Part shown: one piece after another, positions 46,001-60,894 of the stretch
Layout: every line of letters starts with the position of its first letter
Position numbering within the stretch: the first letter of the stretch is position 1
NCBI GenBank assembly: GCA_021613335.1
Contig: JAJTWR010000159.1
Span: 1,227,501-1,291,500, forward strand
Direction: 5' to 3'
Origin: Whitmania pigra
Lineage: Eukaryota; Annelida; Clitellata; Hirudinida; Haemopidae
DNA: 64,000 bases
Program-made: the position numbers and the translations under genes
The notes under the pieces: generated by a model
The model's database searches: none
Told to the model about the DNA's origin: nothing
Seen by the model: only the letters and a program-made list of their open reading frames with translations

Positions 46001-46874
46001 ATAAATAATCAATTTTACTCAAATTTAACTATTTGCATATTAACTATCATCTTATGTATTTGTATTTATGTATATATCGTTTTGGAAATCTTGTTAATAA
46101 CCGTAATAATCATACAAATAACTAATTAAATTAACATTTTTAAATAAAGCATATAATTTAATTTTATTTATTCTACAAATAGATATTTAGTTTAATTTAA
46201 ATCTTATTGTAACGAAATAATAATCAATTTTTTAAAAATAAATCATAAAATACAAACATATTCTACAACATAACAACAAAATCATCAAATACATCTGTAA
46301 TCAAATAAATCATGTGTTGTTATTTCAGTTAAATATGAATTAATGCATTTAATAATTTTAATTATTAAATCATTAGTAGACGCATTTAATATACAAAATA
46401 AACTAATTTTGCAACAAAAATATACATTTTTGTATTTGATAAACATCTTTAGATATTATTTAAACAAAAATAATTAATCTATGCAAAATATAAAAAATAT
46501 TGTGCATAATATTTGTCAACAGTTTCAACTGAAACTTATCTAAAATTTTAAAATTTTGTAAAATATGCAGACATTTTTTATTTTAAGAAAATGCTGCATA
46601 ATTGTGCATTACTATTTATGATCCTGCATGTATATTGACAGTGTTTGTTATATGTGCAAAAAATAAATTAAACAAAAATTTATATATGTTTTTATTTAAA
46701 CTAAAATTGAAAATATATTTCAGCTATAATTAATATTATATTAACTAAAATAAGTTTTAGTTATTCAGATAAAATCGTTGTTGAATTAAGGTCTGAAATA
46801 AATAATTATTGTGCATTAAAAGCGTGAATTGACTGAGTAAATCTCTCGTCACTTGAGTGAGGCTAAAAGTAAGG

Positions 46875-46943
46875 ATGAAGACATCTGTTGCTTTATTGCT
46901 TTGCCTCCTGCTTCATGGATTACGACTCATTTGTGTGAATTAA
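46875..46943 (+). other. Possible signal-peptide exon
   Basis: ATG at 46875 opens a 22-codon frame, MKTSVALLLCLLLHGLR then LICVN, a textbook secretory signal followed by a stop. If real it would be the first exon of a secreted peptide with a donor inside (for example GTGTGA near 46932), but no following exon was found. It may be chance. Confidence 0.25.
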
Positions 46944-48299
46944 TTTAATTCAAGGGAAGTATTTAAGTGCATTTATTTCTGAATGAGATAGGGATTAAAA
47001 ATTAAAGATTCCGTTAAATCTTTAATTTTTATCTCATAAATTTAAACATGGAAATAATTATTGAAAATTTACAACTTCATACATTTATATATAACACTTA
47101 ATAAATAATTAATTTCATGACCATTTAAGTATGCGTGAATAGTAGGAATTACAAGGAGTTGGTGAAGCAGATGGCCTTTCAATTTAGATTCTGCATCGGT
47201 CCAACCATTTTTCATCCTCACATTCTTTACCCTTTAAGATAGGGGTGATGCTTGTATCTTTTGCTCTTACGCCGATGAAATAAATATTCCCATAATCATT
47301 TTATTGCTTTTATCTCGTGCGCAATAATTATTTCATTTAATGCTATTTAAATTAATTATTTCTTTAATTCAGTCCCTAGTTTTAATTTTATTCATTCACA
47401 ATTGTGTCTATTTTTCATTTAGATTGTTTAATTCTCAATCAATTTTTTTGCTAATCAAACTTTCGTATAATAACGTTATTTAGATAGGATCTTATTATTA
47501 ATTATTAATATAAATGGTGATATATATAATTTTACATTTTGCCAAAAAATTGCAGTACTTGAAAATGGAATTTTTATTGATTTTCTTTCAATTATTGATC
47601 TGACTATTTCAATGCAAAGTGAGGATAGCAACGTGGAGGATGTTATACAATGAATTAATTATGCAATGAATTAAGTTTGAACAAACGAAACATCGAATTT
47701 TGTCTCATGTTTCATTAAGCCAAATTTAATAGTTCTATTTCTGATATATATAATGATATTAGTCTTCTGGCATAAAACAAAAACAATATGACATTACATA
47801 ATATTAAATTATAGTAGCGATGTTATTTTATTGAGATCATGTAATGAAATACGAATATAAGAATATACTCATTCATCAATGATTGACAATCTCCTGCAAT
47901 ATGTTCGAGAAACGATGTTGATCACAATGAATTATTGTTCATTTCCATTATTTATTATTTTATGGATATTATTTGTTGTAAACATGTACTTTTCAGCAAG
48001 TGATTATTTTTGCAGATGGCGCTATATGGTATTTAGTATCACCTAGCGAATATTCTTGAAATGTTGCATGAGTAACTCTGGTGACAAAATACTATTTTAC
48101 GTTCATATATAGATTGACATTTAAATGTTTTTAATTGTCAAGTATTTTTAAAAAGCATGTAGGCTACAATAAAATATTATTTCTATATAAATTGTCAAGA
48201 AATCGTAGCCACAATGATTTCAGGTGGAAAAGAAATTCGGAGAACTTTTAAGAAGAACAAAACATTCAATTAAGAGGGACGCATTCGTCATCGCTAATA

Positions 48300-48500
48300 A
48301 TTAATAAGGTTTCCGGCAATGCGACAGACGTCAGCGGCATTTAGAGTCGCCATTTTTCAAAATGGTGGATGCATCATTCAAGATGGCGGAATCATTTTTC
48401 AGCGTGGCGTCCCTATTCGCGTCTTTTGACAGATACAAATAGCAACTCTCCTCTGAGACGCGTGTTTTTCGGCCTCAGTTGGCAACTTGTTCAGGTTTCC
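48300..48500. promoter_or_regulatory. GC-richer island with YY1/Pho-type sites
   Basis: Inside AT-rich DNA, this segment contains GCCAT at 48349-48353 and its inverse ATGGC at 48383-48387, in the contexts TCGCCATTTTT and AAGATGGCGG that match YY1/Pho consensus. AAATGGTGG lies between them, and a CRE-like GACGTCA is near 48328. It could be an enhancer, a promoter, or a Polycomb-type element; the evidence is motif-level only. Confidence 0.35.
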
Positions 48501-50349
48501 ATGACCACTGTTCGATTCTCACCTCCCCTCTGAACCGCTTATTTTGAAATGTTTTTTAGTTATTTTTCTTTTTATTTCTTTTAAATTCTCTGTGTCATCC
48601 ATCTTGCCTAGGAACGCGGGAGCATGTCAATTTTAATCTCTGCGCCCTTCGGTGATGTATGCACCTCTTCGTACAATCAGAACTCAATTTCTCAGCCACA
48701 AGGAAATTTTTTATTTTTCTTGTATAATATTATAATATTGATTATTCAGAAACTCAACCGTACCACGCCAAATCATATTAAGTTTATTCCAATGGAGCCG
48801 AATGCAATGTTCAAAGAGATGTTTAAAAATGAAATATTTATGATAATGTTGATGACGATGATGATTGTTATTATTATTTTTATAATAATAATAATAATGT
48901 TATAATAATGGTTAATAAAAATAATAATTATAATTATAATAATATTCTTTGATCGATATTATTAAAAGTTAATATTATTATTATTATTGCCAGCAATAAA
49001 TAGGTCAATCATTAACTGCATTTTCTTAAAAGAACTTCGACTGGGAATCTTGTCTCCTCAAAAGTTCGTCCATTATTATCAGAGGACAACAGGTGAAAGG
49101 TCCGACATGATTGATGACGTCATTCAATTTCCGGCAATGATCCCGTTCCATGCTTCTTGGGTTAAGAGAAAATTGCGTCTGGGAAATAAACAAACAATGA
49201 CGTAATTTCTTGATTTCGTGTCGCAATAACAATGTTTACTATTTTAAATCATATTCAACATACTCATTTTATTTTGCATTATTATTTTAAATGCTATTTA
49301 ATATTTTCAATTAATATTAATTATTCCGTTGAAATTATTAAACTCCTACTTTCTTGAGGGAAGAGGGGCCGACATGTTATCAGAAAGTTTTTGAGTGGAA
49401 AATATATCTTGCGTTATAAATTAATCCGGGACAGGAAGTTGATGCATCCATCACGTGACGTGCATGTATAATTTATGTGCTCCAGTCTCCTTGTACGTAC
49501 TGCTTTGTATGCACGTGTATCTTTGCATGTGTGCTCGAGTATGTGCTTTTATATAAGTGTATATGTACGTGTGTTTATATGTGTGCGTATGTGTGTGTGA
49601 TCAGGAAGAGATGACCGCTCCGTGTGGTGTCCCGTTTAATCGTGTTTAATCTTCTAATGGCGTCACAAGCCATCATTGTGCCGACGTCACAAGGCACGTG
49701 ATTTAATATATTCATGCACACGTCGACTTGAATTGATGTTGATTTATCTCGTGTCCTCTAAATTCCATGAAAATTCATCTTAAGTAAACAAAGAATTATT
49801 GGAAAATTTGAATATTAACATTATTACATATAAAATCATTCCTTACATAAAACATCACTATTTATATATTTTTACTATTTATATATTTTAATATTAATAT
49901 TCCATATAATATTTAATAATTATCTAGATGACTAGGTGATTATCTAGGTGATAATAATGTTAATGAATGAATAATAATGAATAAACATGAGTCACTGATT
50001 GTTCGATTTAATATTTGTTTGATAATTATTATGTAATATTTTAATTATGAAGTTTGGCAATTCCAGATTAATTATTTTAAAAAGATTTGAAATTAAACTT
50101 AATATAATTAAATCACTGTTACTACAAATGTTATTCAGCTCATGCAGACACAGTAATTAAGACTGGTGATTATAATATTATAATGATCTCATTATAATAA
50201 AACACAAGTCTAAACTACAGTGTAAGCCTAACAGCTGCATATTTGGAATATTGGAAGGAAAACACAAACGAAGTTGAGATGGATCGTTACTTCTTCATCG
50301 TTCACTCCATCCATCATTGGAAACTTATTTCAGTGGCTTCTGTCGCAGG

Positions 50350-50445
50350 CATGATGATGATGATGATGAAGATGAATCTGGAATGCGGTGATGGTTTTGA
50401 TGATAGTGTAGATGATGATAACGACGACGACGATGACGATGGTGA
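50350..50445. repeat. (GAT)n-rich microsatellite
   Basis: Interrupted GAT/GAC triplets produce a run of Met, then Asp, in the overlapping ORF 50243-50542; the ORF is likely a by-product. Confidence 0.75.
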
Positions 50446-53400
50446 CTTGATTTGGAAGGAGTTCTTGAAAGTTGAAATACTCGTTGGCACACGAGCACAA
50501 GAGCACAACTCATTATTTGCTCATTTGTCAATCATGCCTTGAGCCACGAATTCCCCAACTAACCGATCCTACAAATTTACTCAAATGAAATTACCAACTT
50601 CCTCACCAGACAGGAGAAGACAAATTTCCATTCAACGTCAACGCTTTCATTCATTTATCAATGCATCGGCCCATCCATTCATCAGTGCATTCGTTCATTA
50701 ATGCATCGGTCCACCTATTCGCCGATACAAATGCTACCAAGCACAGAAAGAAAGCGGAAGAAATGTCAGAGAAGGAAGCTTGAAATTATCAATTGGATGA
50801 AGGATTGGTCCAGCAGGATTTCCATTAAAATGAGATTTCTTTCCACAGATACTGGGTCAACTGGGATGCGATGTAGTGACTAAACGATGGATGTTGTGAG
50901 TGCATGGATACTGTATGACTGCAGATACGACTGAATGAATGATTAAAGGTTTGAGAAAAAATGACTGATCGTACGTTGAAGGATTTTGAATGGTTATAAT
51001 CCTTTCTGTCGGGAGGTTAATGGAAAACGTAGTAAGAAAGCATCTTTGAATGGAAATCACACGCCATCCATCTCCCGTGGCAACGCCCCCTTTTGTTATC
51101 ACGTGATTTTTAGCTTGTAGGTCACGTGGTAGGGTCGTGACCTGCCTGAATCCTGATAAGAGGATGAGGGGAGATATTGAGGAGGAATGAGGGTGGATCA
51201 TAAATATTCCATTAAATATTTCAAGGAAACATCTCCTTCCATACCTGAATGTGCTCCTTCTTCGGAATAAACAAACAAGGGGTGTGGACGTATGAATAAA
51301 TCAGATGCCTTCTACCAATCAATAATAATAATAATATTTATATAATATATATTAATAATTAATATATTATATAATTATATAAATCAAAATGTAATTATAA
51401 AAGTGGTAAATTGCAATAATGTAATCATATTTTAAACAATATAATAAATTAATTCATTAAAAAGGCGTAATAATATATATATATATGACAACAAATATAG
51501 AATTACAAATGTAGAAGTAATTTCAAAGCATTAATTTGCTCGAGGAGAGAAATGATGCGACAGTCAGTTCTTTGAATTAGAAAAACTCATCATCCCTTCC
51601 AACATCTGCTCTTCCTGCACGTGGACAAATTTGATTAGAACTTAAATTCACTTTTAAACCTGGCCTTTCATTGTTCGGAAAGTTGGTAGGGAAACCTGGC
51701 AATAGAAGTGCGTTATCAACAACAACATGTAAGAACAACATCATAACAACAACAACAACAACATGTTACTTAACAACAATAACGACATGCTCTTGTGTCA
51801 GAACCAATTGAACGAGTCAAAACTAATTTCTGTCTCAGGAGAATTTCAACCGCGCCCTTTCAACCGCTGAAATATTACCCGAATATATAATTATCCATAA
51901 TATTAACCATAATTATTTAAATGTATTATTGTTTCTAATATAAATAAATATATTATTTATTATCTGTTTCAATTATTTGCATTTTAAAATAAATATTAGA
52001 ATTATTTAAATAAAATCATCATTCTTTTAACGAAGATTATTGATATTATTATAACGATAGTTAATAAATATTATAATAATTTTAAAATAAATATTAGAGT
52101 TATTTAAAAGTATCAAATTCAGATTTGAAAAAATAAGTCTCAAAGTCTTAAACAGAAAATGTCACTCTGTCAAGGAATCATATATTTGCATTTTATTGAG
52201 GAAATTGAGAAACACACTTGCTTAATCATGCACACATGCACACAAACACACACACACGAGTGCACATGCAGACACACGCACACATGCATGCATGCAGAGG
52301 AACATGGAAGTAAAAGTGAATGTGCACCCTTGGGACAGATGATTGACAGGATGATTTATTGCAGCGTCATAAAACTCTTTCATTCCATCCTTCCATCGTT
52401 CAGAAACTGAATCTCCTTCGACACTTATATCAGCTTCCCACTTCATCATTTCAAACATCAACAATCGACCGATATAATTTTTTAATTTTTATTATTTTAT
52501 AATATTTTAAAAATCATTCTTTTCACAAATACTCACTCACAACATCACACACTGACACTTTGTGACAGACGAAAAAAATCAATATAACATGAATTCAATA
52601 ATTTTTAATAAAATAAAACAGAAATTAAATTGACTCACAAATGATGAAATGCATTGAAAATGTTTTTATTTAATTTTAAATAAATTTATTCAGCGCAGGG
52701 TCGGCATTTTGTTGGAACAAAAATAGATTGATTGACAGGGAATTTGTTTCGAAGAATTTCCAAATTGATGTTAAAAATATTTTAAACCTTTAAATAAATA
52801 AATATTTAAAACATTTCAGTAAATAAATATAAAATCACTTTAAACAAATAAATGATAAAATTCAATTTGATTAGTTGGTGCCACAAATGCATAACAAACA
52901 TTATTAAATCATATTATATATTATACTTTAATTAAATAAATAATTAAATTTAATGTAATAGCAGTAGAATAGTCAATTAAAGTGATTATATTTTTATTTA
53001 TTATTAGTTACTATATTTAGCCTTTTTAAAATACTGTCAATATTAATTTTAAGAAATTAAATTTAAATAAAAAATAATACTGCAATAATATATAGTTTTA
53101 ACAATATTTTTAATATTATTAATATTATAAAAATGTGCAATACAAATAAAAAATAATAATTTAAAAATATGAGTGATATAATATTATAAATAATAATTAA
53201 TACTGAAACGTGAACAGATTGGATGATAAAGTTTGAACTGGAACACGTCACAAGAACACGAGTTGACGTTAGACTGACGTGAGAATAAACAGTCTTAAGT
53301 TGCATTTCTACTCGAAAGATTTCATTAAATTAAATTAAATTGAATTAAATTATTCAGAATATTAAATAAAATTACTCATAAAATACTTAATATGGAAACA

Positions 53401-55433
53401 ATAAACATTATTTATCATGCATATACCGTGCACGAGAATTAGGAACAAAAATAAATCGACATTAAATAATAAAAGGTAAAGGAGAATAATTTGAAATTAC
53501 ACTGCAATTATTTCCTGGGCACGAATTATAATTACTTTGTGCATAAACTGATTTAAACGCCTTGAGGATCACAGGAATTATAGGTGGAAAGAAGAGATGC
53601 AGAAGCACGTATTTTGTGATATGCTTCAAGAACTTCACATCCCTCGGGCTTTGCATTAAAATACGATTTCAAATGCAGCACTGTCTTCTTTTGTTAATTA
53701 TTTAAGGTAATTAAAATGAAAATCAGTTAACGACGTTACTTGTCATTTCAGTGTCACCTTCCAATTTGCATCTCCTTCCTGAGTTGATAATATGTTAATT
53801 TCATTAAATACATGTCCTGAATAAATAAAGCATTTTTAAATTAATAAAACATGTTGTGCATGTTTTGCACGATCTTGTTTGTGTACGTTACAATATTTGA
53901 ACAAATAAATTACAGTAATTTAATACGAATTTTTTTCCTTTATTCTTATATTTTCCAAAAATAATTAAGGTAGTGGTTGAAATCACTTTGCATTTATACA
54001 ACAACGTTTAAAATATAATATAATTAAATATAAATATTTTAAAATTATAACTAGGTTATCAATTATTTTTAACAACGTTAATTTCCAATTATATTAATAC
54101 TTTTAATACAATTAATGGACGTATGAATCGAATTAACAATTAAAAAATTATATTATAAATGTTAAAGGTTTCTAGTACGTTGCAACATGAAAATTTAATA
54201 AAATACAGAAAGTTGGTGTTTACTAATCAAATAAAAATCAGCATACAAATTACATACAAGCAACATACATAAACATCCACATACAAATAACATACATAAA
54301 CATCATTATACAAACAGAAAACGTAAACATCAACATCGAAATCACAAACAAATAAGCAAAACCAACATGCAAACGACTGCGGTGCGTTGAAATCACTTCG
54401 TCATGTGTGAACGATCAAAAACTCCAAACCTCTTTAATGCTGTAATGAATGCACAATCATTCCTAATTATGCACAACTAATATATTTATTTCATGTACAT
54501 TTTTGCATTTATTTAGGCTGATATAATTTTGTTATTATTATTATATAGAATTTAATCATTTCAAAATAAATATTTAAACAATAATAAAATAATAATGTAA
54601 TATTACAATCATTTATTTTTTAAAACAGGAAATTTTAATTTCTGTAAAGGCATTTTGATAAGGATCAATAAATCTTTAAGAGACGAAATGTTATTTTGCA
54701 TATAAAAAAAAACATGTTTAAGCTAATAATTACATCCGTAACTTAATAATAGAAATAAATATAAAGTAAGATATTATTAAACATTATGAATAAATTACAT
54801 GAATAAATGATATAAATGAAATATAACCTGTTGAGAGAGGAATGTAACAAAATAATGGGCAGAGAAAGAGGTTTTATTTCATCTCAGAGGTTGGACTTTG
54901 CCTCTTCGGGGAACTTTGGTCAAATCTTCCCCCAAACGTAGCCTAAGGTATTGAAGGATCTCTTGTTCGATAATATAAACATTGGAATCTGCTTGTGGCT
55001 TCTGTTTAATGCAAACAATTAATTGTTTTATTTAACATTTTATTTCTTTTCTTTATGCACACAAGTCTCAAATAATACATTAAGTAATCTGTTGAATATT
55101 ATTTTTTTAAGCTAAAAATCAAATTAAATGTTACAATAATTAATCTGTAAATGTTTATTTTTAAAAATATTCAAATTAAAAATACTTTTTAACAAAAATT
55201 AAATTAAATGTTTAATTGTTTTTTTTTTGTTATTATTATAATATCCTCTAATTTATCCTTATTTGTTTATTAAGAATCAATTGATATAAATAGTTTTAAT
55301 AATTTAATTTTAATTACATACACATGTAGAATAATTGTCACTGTATTAATTATTGTAAATATTTAATATTATTTAATGAATTTATTTGGAAAATATCAAA
55401 AATTCAAAATAAATGGCTCACATATTTTATGGA

Positions 55434-55610
55434 AAGTTAATAAGTTATATGTTAACAAGTTATATATTAATAAGTTATATATTAACAAGTCATATATTAA
55501 TAAGTTATAAGTTAACTAGTTATATATTAATAAGTTATATATTAATAAGTTGTATGTTAACAAGTTATAAGTTATTAGGTTGCACGTTATTATGCTACTA
55601 GGTTTCATGT
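55434..55610. repeat. 15-bp minisatellite
   Basis: About ten copies of AAGTTATATATTAAT with variants (AACAAG, AATAAG). The 15-bp period keeps a frame open and yields a five-residue pattern S-Y-x-L-x in the ORF 55413-55601, which I regard as a repeat artefact. Confidence 0.85.
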
Positions 55611-55746
55611 TAGGATATTGTTATCTTGGTTCGTTTGGGTAATTATAATAATCAACGGAGGATGCATTGTGCGCCATTCGTGGATGGTTTTTTTTAGAGT
55701 AATCGTTCAACGGATATCAGAATTGGTTAATCATTATGTTGTGGAT

Positions 55747-55805
55747 AATGATGATGATGATGATACTGGTAATGGTGATGAGGATGATGATGATGATGAT
55801 GATGA
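55747..55805. repeat. (GAT)n microsatellite
   Basis: Two runs of GAT triplets separated by ACTGGTAATGGTGATGAG; interrupted but clearly periodic. Confidence 0.85.
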
Positions 55806-57600
55806 CCCTGAAATGGGTGATGTTATGAAGAGAAGGAAGGATGGGTCCAGTGATGGATGATGCGTGCTGGTGGAGAAACGTTGGATATTGGCTTTCTGGC
55901 TTGTAAAGCAGATACAGCGTTCAATCATCATCTTTTCAACTGGATCTTTCAACTGCCTTCACTTCAAGCGCGTGTTTTGAAATCTTCCACTGGTGTAAGC
56001 TTTCCATTCTCCATGCGAACAACATCCCAGGATTATATATATTTTCCTTTTTATTATTTTGTTTTTTATTTTATTATTATTTTTTTTTTGTTTTTATTTT
56101 TAGTTCATTGTTGCAGGTTTATCTGTGCTGGATTTCTTTCGGTAATCGTGAACAGCTTACTGGATATTTCTGCTGAGAAGTGTCTGTATTTCTTATCAAT
56201 TGTGACATTTCTTTGACATGTCTGGCTCCACCATGGTTCACGTGTTTTGAGGTTCACGTCCTCTCTGTTCATCTGTTTGAATGTTGTATTGTTTTCAACA
56301 ACTGTATTACTTTGTATCTTATTAAGTAATTTCGGATTGTATTCGCCCGTATTATTTTGCAAGAATTAGGCATTGGTATGCATTGTATTATTGTCATTAT
56401 TTAGTATTACATATATTGTTTATATATTACATTGTATTCGGTTGTATATATATTGTTATATAGTTTTATATAATGTATCTGTAATGTCCAGGTTTCTTAA
56501 CGGAATAATGGAGTCTTTTAATTCATCAATGGCGTCAGCATGCCTCGTGTGACTTGGATGGCATCGTTCGCAGGTTGTAATTGTTTACTCACGTCCTTCC
56601 ATTACTGACGTCGGCAAACTCCTGCTTCATGGTCATAGTTCTTGACACCGCTATTTCCACTTAGAACTGCTGACGTGAATCGCGTGACAATGGAAGCGGA
56701 ACAAAGACTAAATTCGCTTCCGCAAAACGTTGACATTTCATATTCAAGAAACACAATGATTTCTGTGAATGGCTTATTCTCTGATTATTTCCAAATTACA
56801 TTTTATGATCTTTTTTTAAACATTAATTGCTTTCAATATTAGGGAATTGAATCTACTACATGAATGACTTATTTGGTAAAGTATGATGTGATTCAAAGTA
56901 TGGGGTGATTCAATAAAATGGCCCGAACTTTTGAATCGTCATATTTTTTTAATTTTTCTAAGAATGGAATGTAACTTCGGTTGTAACTAATGCGTTTTAA
57001 ATATTATATCAAAACTTGAAATTTCTTTGGTCATTGGCGTTGCTTCTTTCAAGTCTTGTAAAATATGGGCAGTTAATGTATAGTAAATGAATATACGATC
57101 ATACAAATAACATGCGTTGCAGGCCCGTGTTTCTTTGGGTCACCGTGTAATAACGCACACTTCAGCATCCCAATCTCTGCTGAATCTTCTTGCGACATAA
57201 TTGGAATAACCTCTTGTACTTCGACCAATCGAAATAAAGGATCGTCCAGTTAATCGCCAGAGGCCACTAGAAATTAGGTCAACCGAGTTCAAAGGTCACG
57301 ACCCTGTCGACTGAATAAAATATCAAACGAATTAAACTTTCAACGGGGGTCAATCGAAGAAGTTCAATGTTGAACACAAAACTTTGAGGCGCACATAAAT
57401 TATCTCCTGTCATCTTTCAGACTCTTAAAATGGGAGAAAGTAATTGTATGAAAAGTTTATGTGATATAATTAATTCAATTAACTGATTAATTGAAAATGT
57501 TTTTATATTTCTATTAAACTTGTTTTTAAGATAAATTAACATTGTGAGCTGGTTTTCAATATCTTCAGGTTAACCTGACCAGAGTTGATAGAATAATAAA

Positions 57601-57834
57601 GTACTGTGGGCGTGGTCATTTCCTATGAATGACCTCGGCCGGCTATTGGCTAGTATTTTCAGAAAGTAGGTGGGGTCAGGTCAGTCTAATGTCACAGGGG
57701 TCAAACGTCTACAAATAGCCGCATCGTCAGATGAAATTGAGATTTAGATGGTGTTCTTGATGAGGAGCATTTCGCGTGTTTTTGTTCATTTCACATTTAT
57801 CTGTCGTTTCATGGAACTTTTCTTTCTGCCTCAG
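57601..57834 (+). promoter_or_regulatory. Putative Lox5 promoter and 5' UTR exon
   Basis: A reverse CCAAT box (ATTGG at 57644-57648) lies in a GC-richer stretch. The segment ends at CCTCAG followed by GTGAGA (donor 57835), a strong splice donor, while an acceptor TTATTCAG ends at 58298, just 11 nt before the Lox5 ATG. This predicts a 464-bp 5' UTR intron. No TATA box was seen. Confidence 0.5.
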
Positions 57835-57964
57835 GTGAGATGAACAAGTACATTGTAAAGTATTTTGCTTTGTAATTAATTTTTAATTCACTCTCATCCT
57901 TCGTAAAACAATGAACATCGACCGAACCAACTTGAAGTGAAATATCAGCTCCCTGCTGTGTGGT

Positions 57965-58010
57965 TGTATTTGTATTTGTATTTGTATTTGTATTTGTATT
58001 CGTATTTGTA
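57965..58010. repeat. (TTTGTA)n minisatellite in the predicted 5' UTR intron
   Basis: About seven to eight tandem copies of the hexamer TTTGTA with one C variant. Confidence 0.9.
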
Positions 58011-58309
58011 TGTCTTGTCACCCATTTGAATAACTCTATTGATAGATAAAGAGCCATTTCTATATCTCTTCGCCGCTTGATATTGTTGGCTTGATGATGA
58101 TGATGATAATAATAATAACAATAAATATTAGGCATGAATTACGATTTGATTAAAAACAATAGTTTATTAATATAATAAGAACAAATATATTTTTGTGATG
58201 ATAATAATAACAGTTCTCTTCCATACTTAGACATTAATAGACATCTTGTCAATGCATTTGTAATGATGCTTTAATAAGGAATCGTAATCGTTATTCAGGG
58301 AGATTCAAA

Positions 58310-59852
<1,543 letters not shown>

Positions 59853-60462
59853 TGCTTGGTCATCGGAAATCCTTCATTCGGTGACATTCTTTGCGGCATT
59901 CTGTTATTTATTTATTTATTTCTCATTTGCATGAAACAAGCAACAGCCTTTTGTCATTTGGCCTTGTATTTAATAAATTCGTGTTTTAATATATTATTGA
60001 ATGAATTTACCTCAGAGACGAGACTGAATTGTATTGAAGACATCAATCATATAACGTCAACAAGCTGCTCAAATCCTTTGTTTGCCTTGTTTGACATCAG
60101 CCACATCGTAGATAAGATTCGTTTGTGCGGTAGAAATGACTTCAAGATGTTTTGCCTCCACATTCCTGCTATTTTTTGTGAACTTTTACCGTCATTGAAA
60201 TACAATTTGCTACTAGACGATTTCTCGATGTTATTTTCTGATGGCATTACATTTTTTATAAAAAAATTCAAACCGAAAACCGGTGTTTTGCATCAATTGC
60301 GTTATTGCACAAACAACTAATGCATAAAAAATGGATGTAATATCCACGCAGGGAATTACAGAAAGTGACGACAGTAAAAGTTACTGGGAAGTAAACACAC
60401 AAATGCCACACTGAGGGCCTGCATCATTCCACGCGTTAAAACTCGGCGCCCAACTCTGCGAA
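59853..60462. other. Lox5 3' UTR and spacer to the next Hox gene
   Basis: No coding sequence supported (the ORF 59856-60320 shows no domain). AATAAA at 59972-59977 is a good Lox5 poly(A) signal, about 120 nt after the stop. The remaining ~480 bp would be the upstream regulatory region of the Scr-like gene. Confidence 0.55.
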
Positions 60463-60470
60463 TATAAAAG
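60463..60470 (+). promoter_or_regulatory. TATA box of the Scr-like Hox gene
   Basis: TATAAAAG, preceded by GC-rich GGCGCCCAACTC, on the correct strand. Start of transcription would be near 60490-60500. A strong donor (GCAAA then GTAAGTG, intron start 60730) further down suggests a 5' UTR intron ending before the ATG at 60895. Confidence 0.6.
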
Positions 60471-60894
60471 ACCAATGAACTTCAAAGGAGAGAACATCCT
60501 GACATTTGAAAATCGGGCAATTCTTACGAAATATGGAAATAATTTCAATGCAGCTCAAGTCAGCTCTTTGTGCGAATGTGTTTTGAAAATGGTTAAACAT
60601 TTGCTGCCTTCAAGATTTGAAGGAAAATTTTAGTCATTTCAGTTAAAAATATTCTTTGTTGAAACTGAGACTGTTTTTGTGTTTTGACTTGTCGCTAATT
60701 GTTAACGAGAGGAGAATCTTTCTCGCAAAGTAAGTGCTTATAGTTTTTAGTGTTTTTTTGCTTTTATAAACACGTATCTGTCTTCCTGGTTAAAGCACGA
60801 TTTAAATGATAAAAGTTGTTGAATAATTTGTAAAAAAAACCTTTTATAAATTTGAGATGAAAAGTACTTCGCACTCTCGGAGGAAAGCTTCGAT

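Larger units (their letters stand above)
43091..57600. other. Gene-poor AT-rich region upstream of the Hox pair
   Basis: About 14.5 kb, mostly AT-rich with many ATT/ATA/GAT microsatellites (for example 44620-44725, 48840-48990). None of the short ORFs has a domain, homology I recognise, or codon structure beyond repeats. GC-richer islands stand out at 48290-48620, 49440-49740, 50240-51200 and 56500-56720. Their position next to developmental genes makes regulatory function plausible but unproven. Confidence 0.55.

Noticed and set aside
50243..50542. 99-codon ORF with Met and Asp runs
   Set aside because: Driven by triplet repeats, no homology or splice context.
55618..55860. 80-codon ORF with Asp runs
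   Set aside because: Composed mainly of the (GAT)n microsatellite; no domain.
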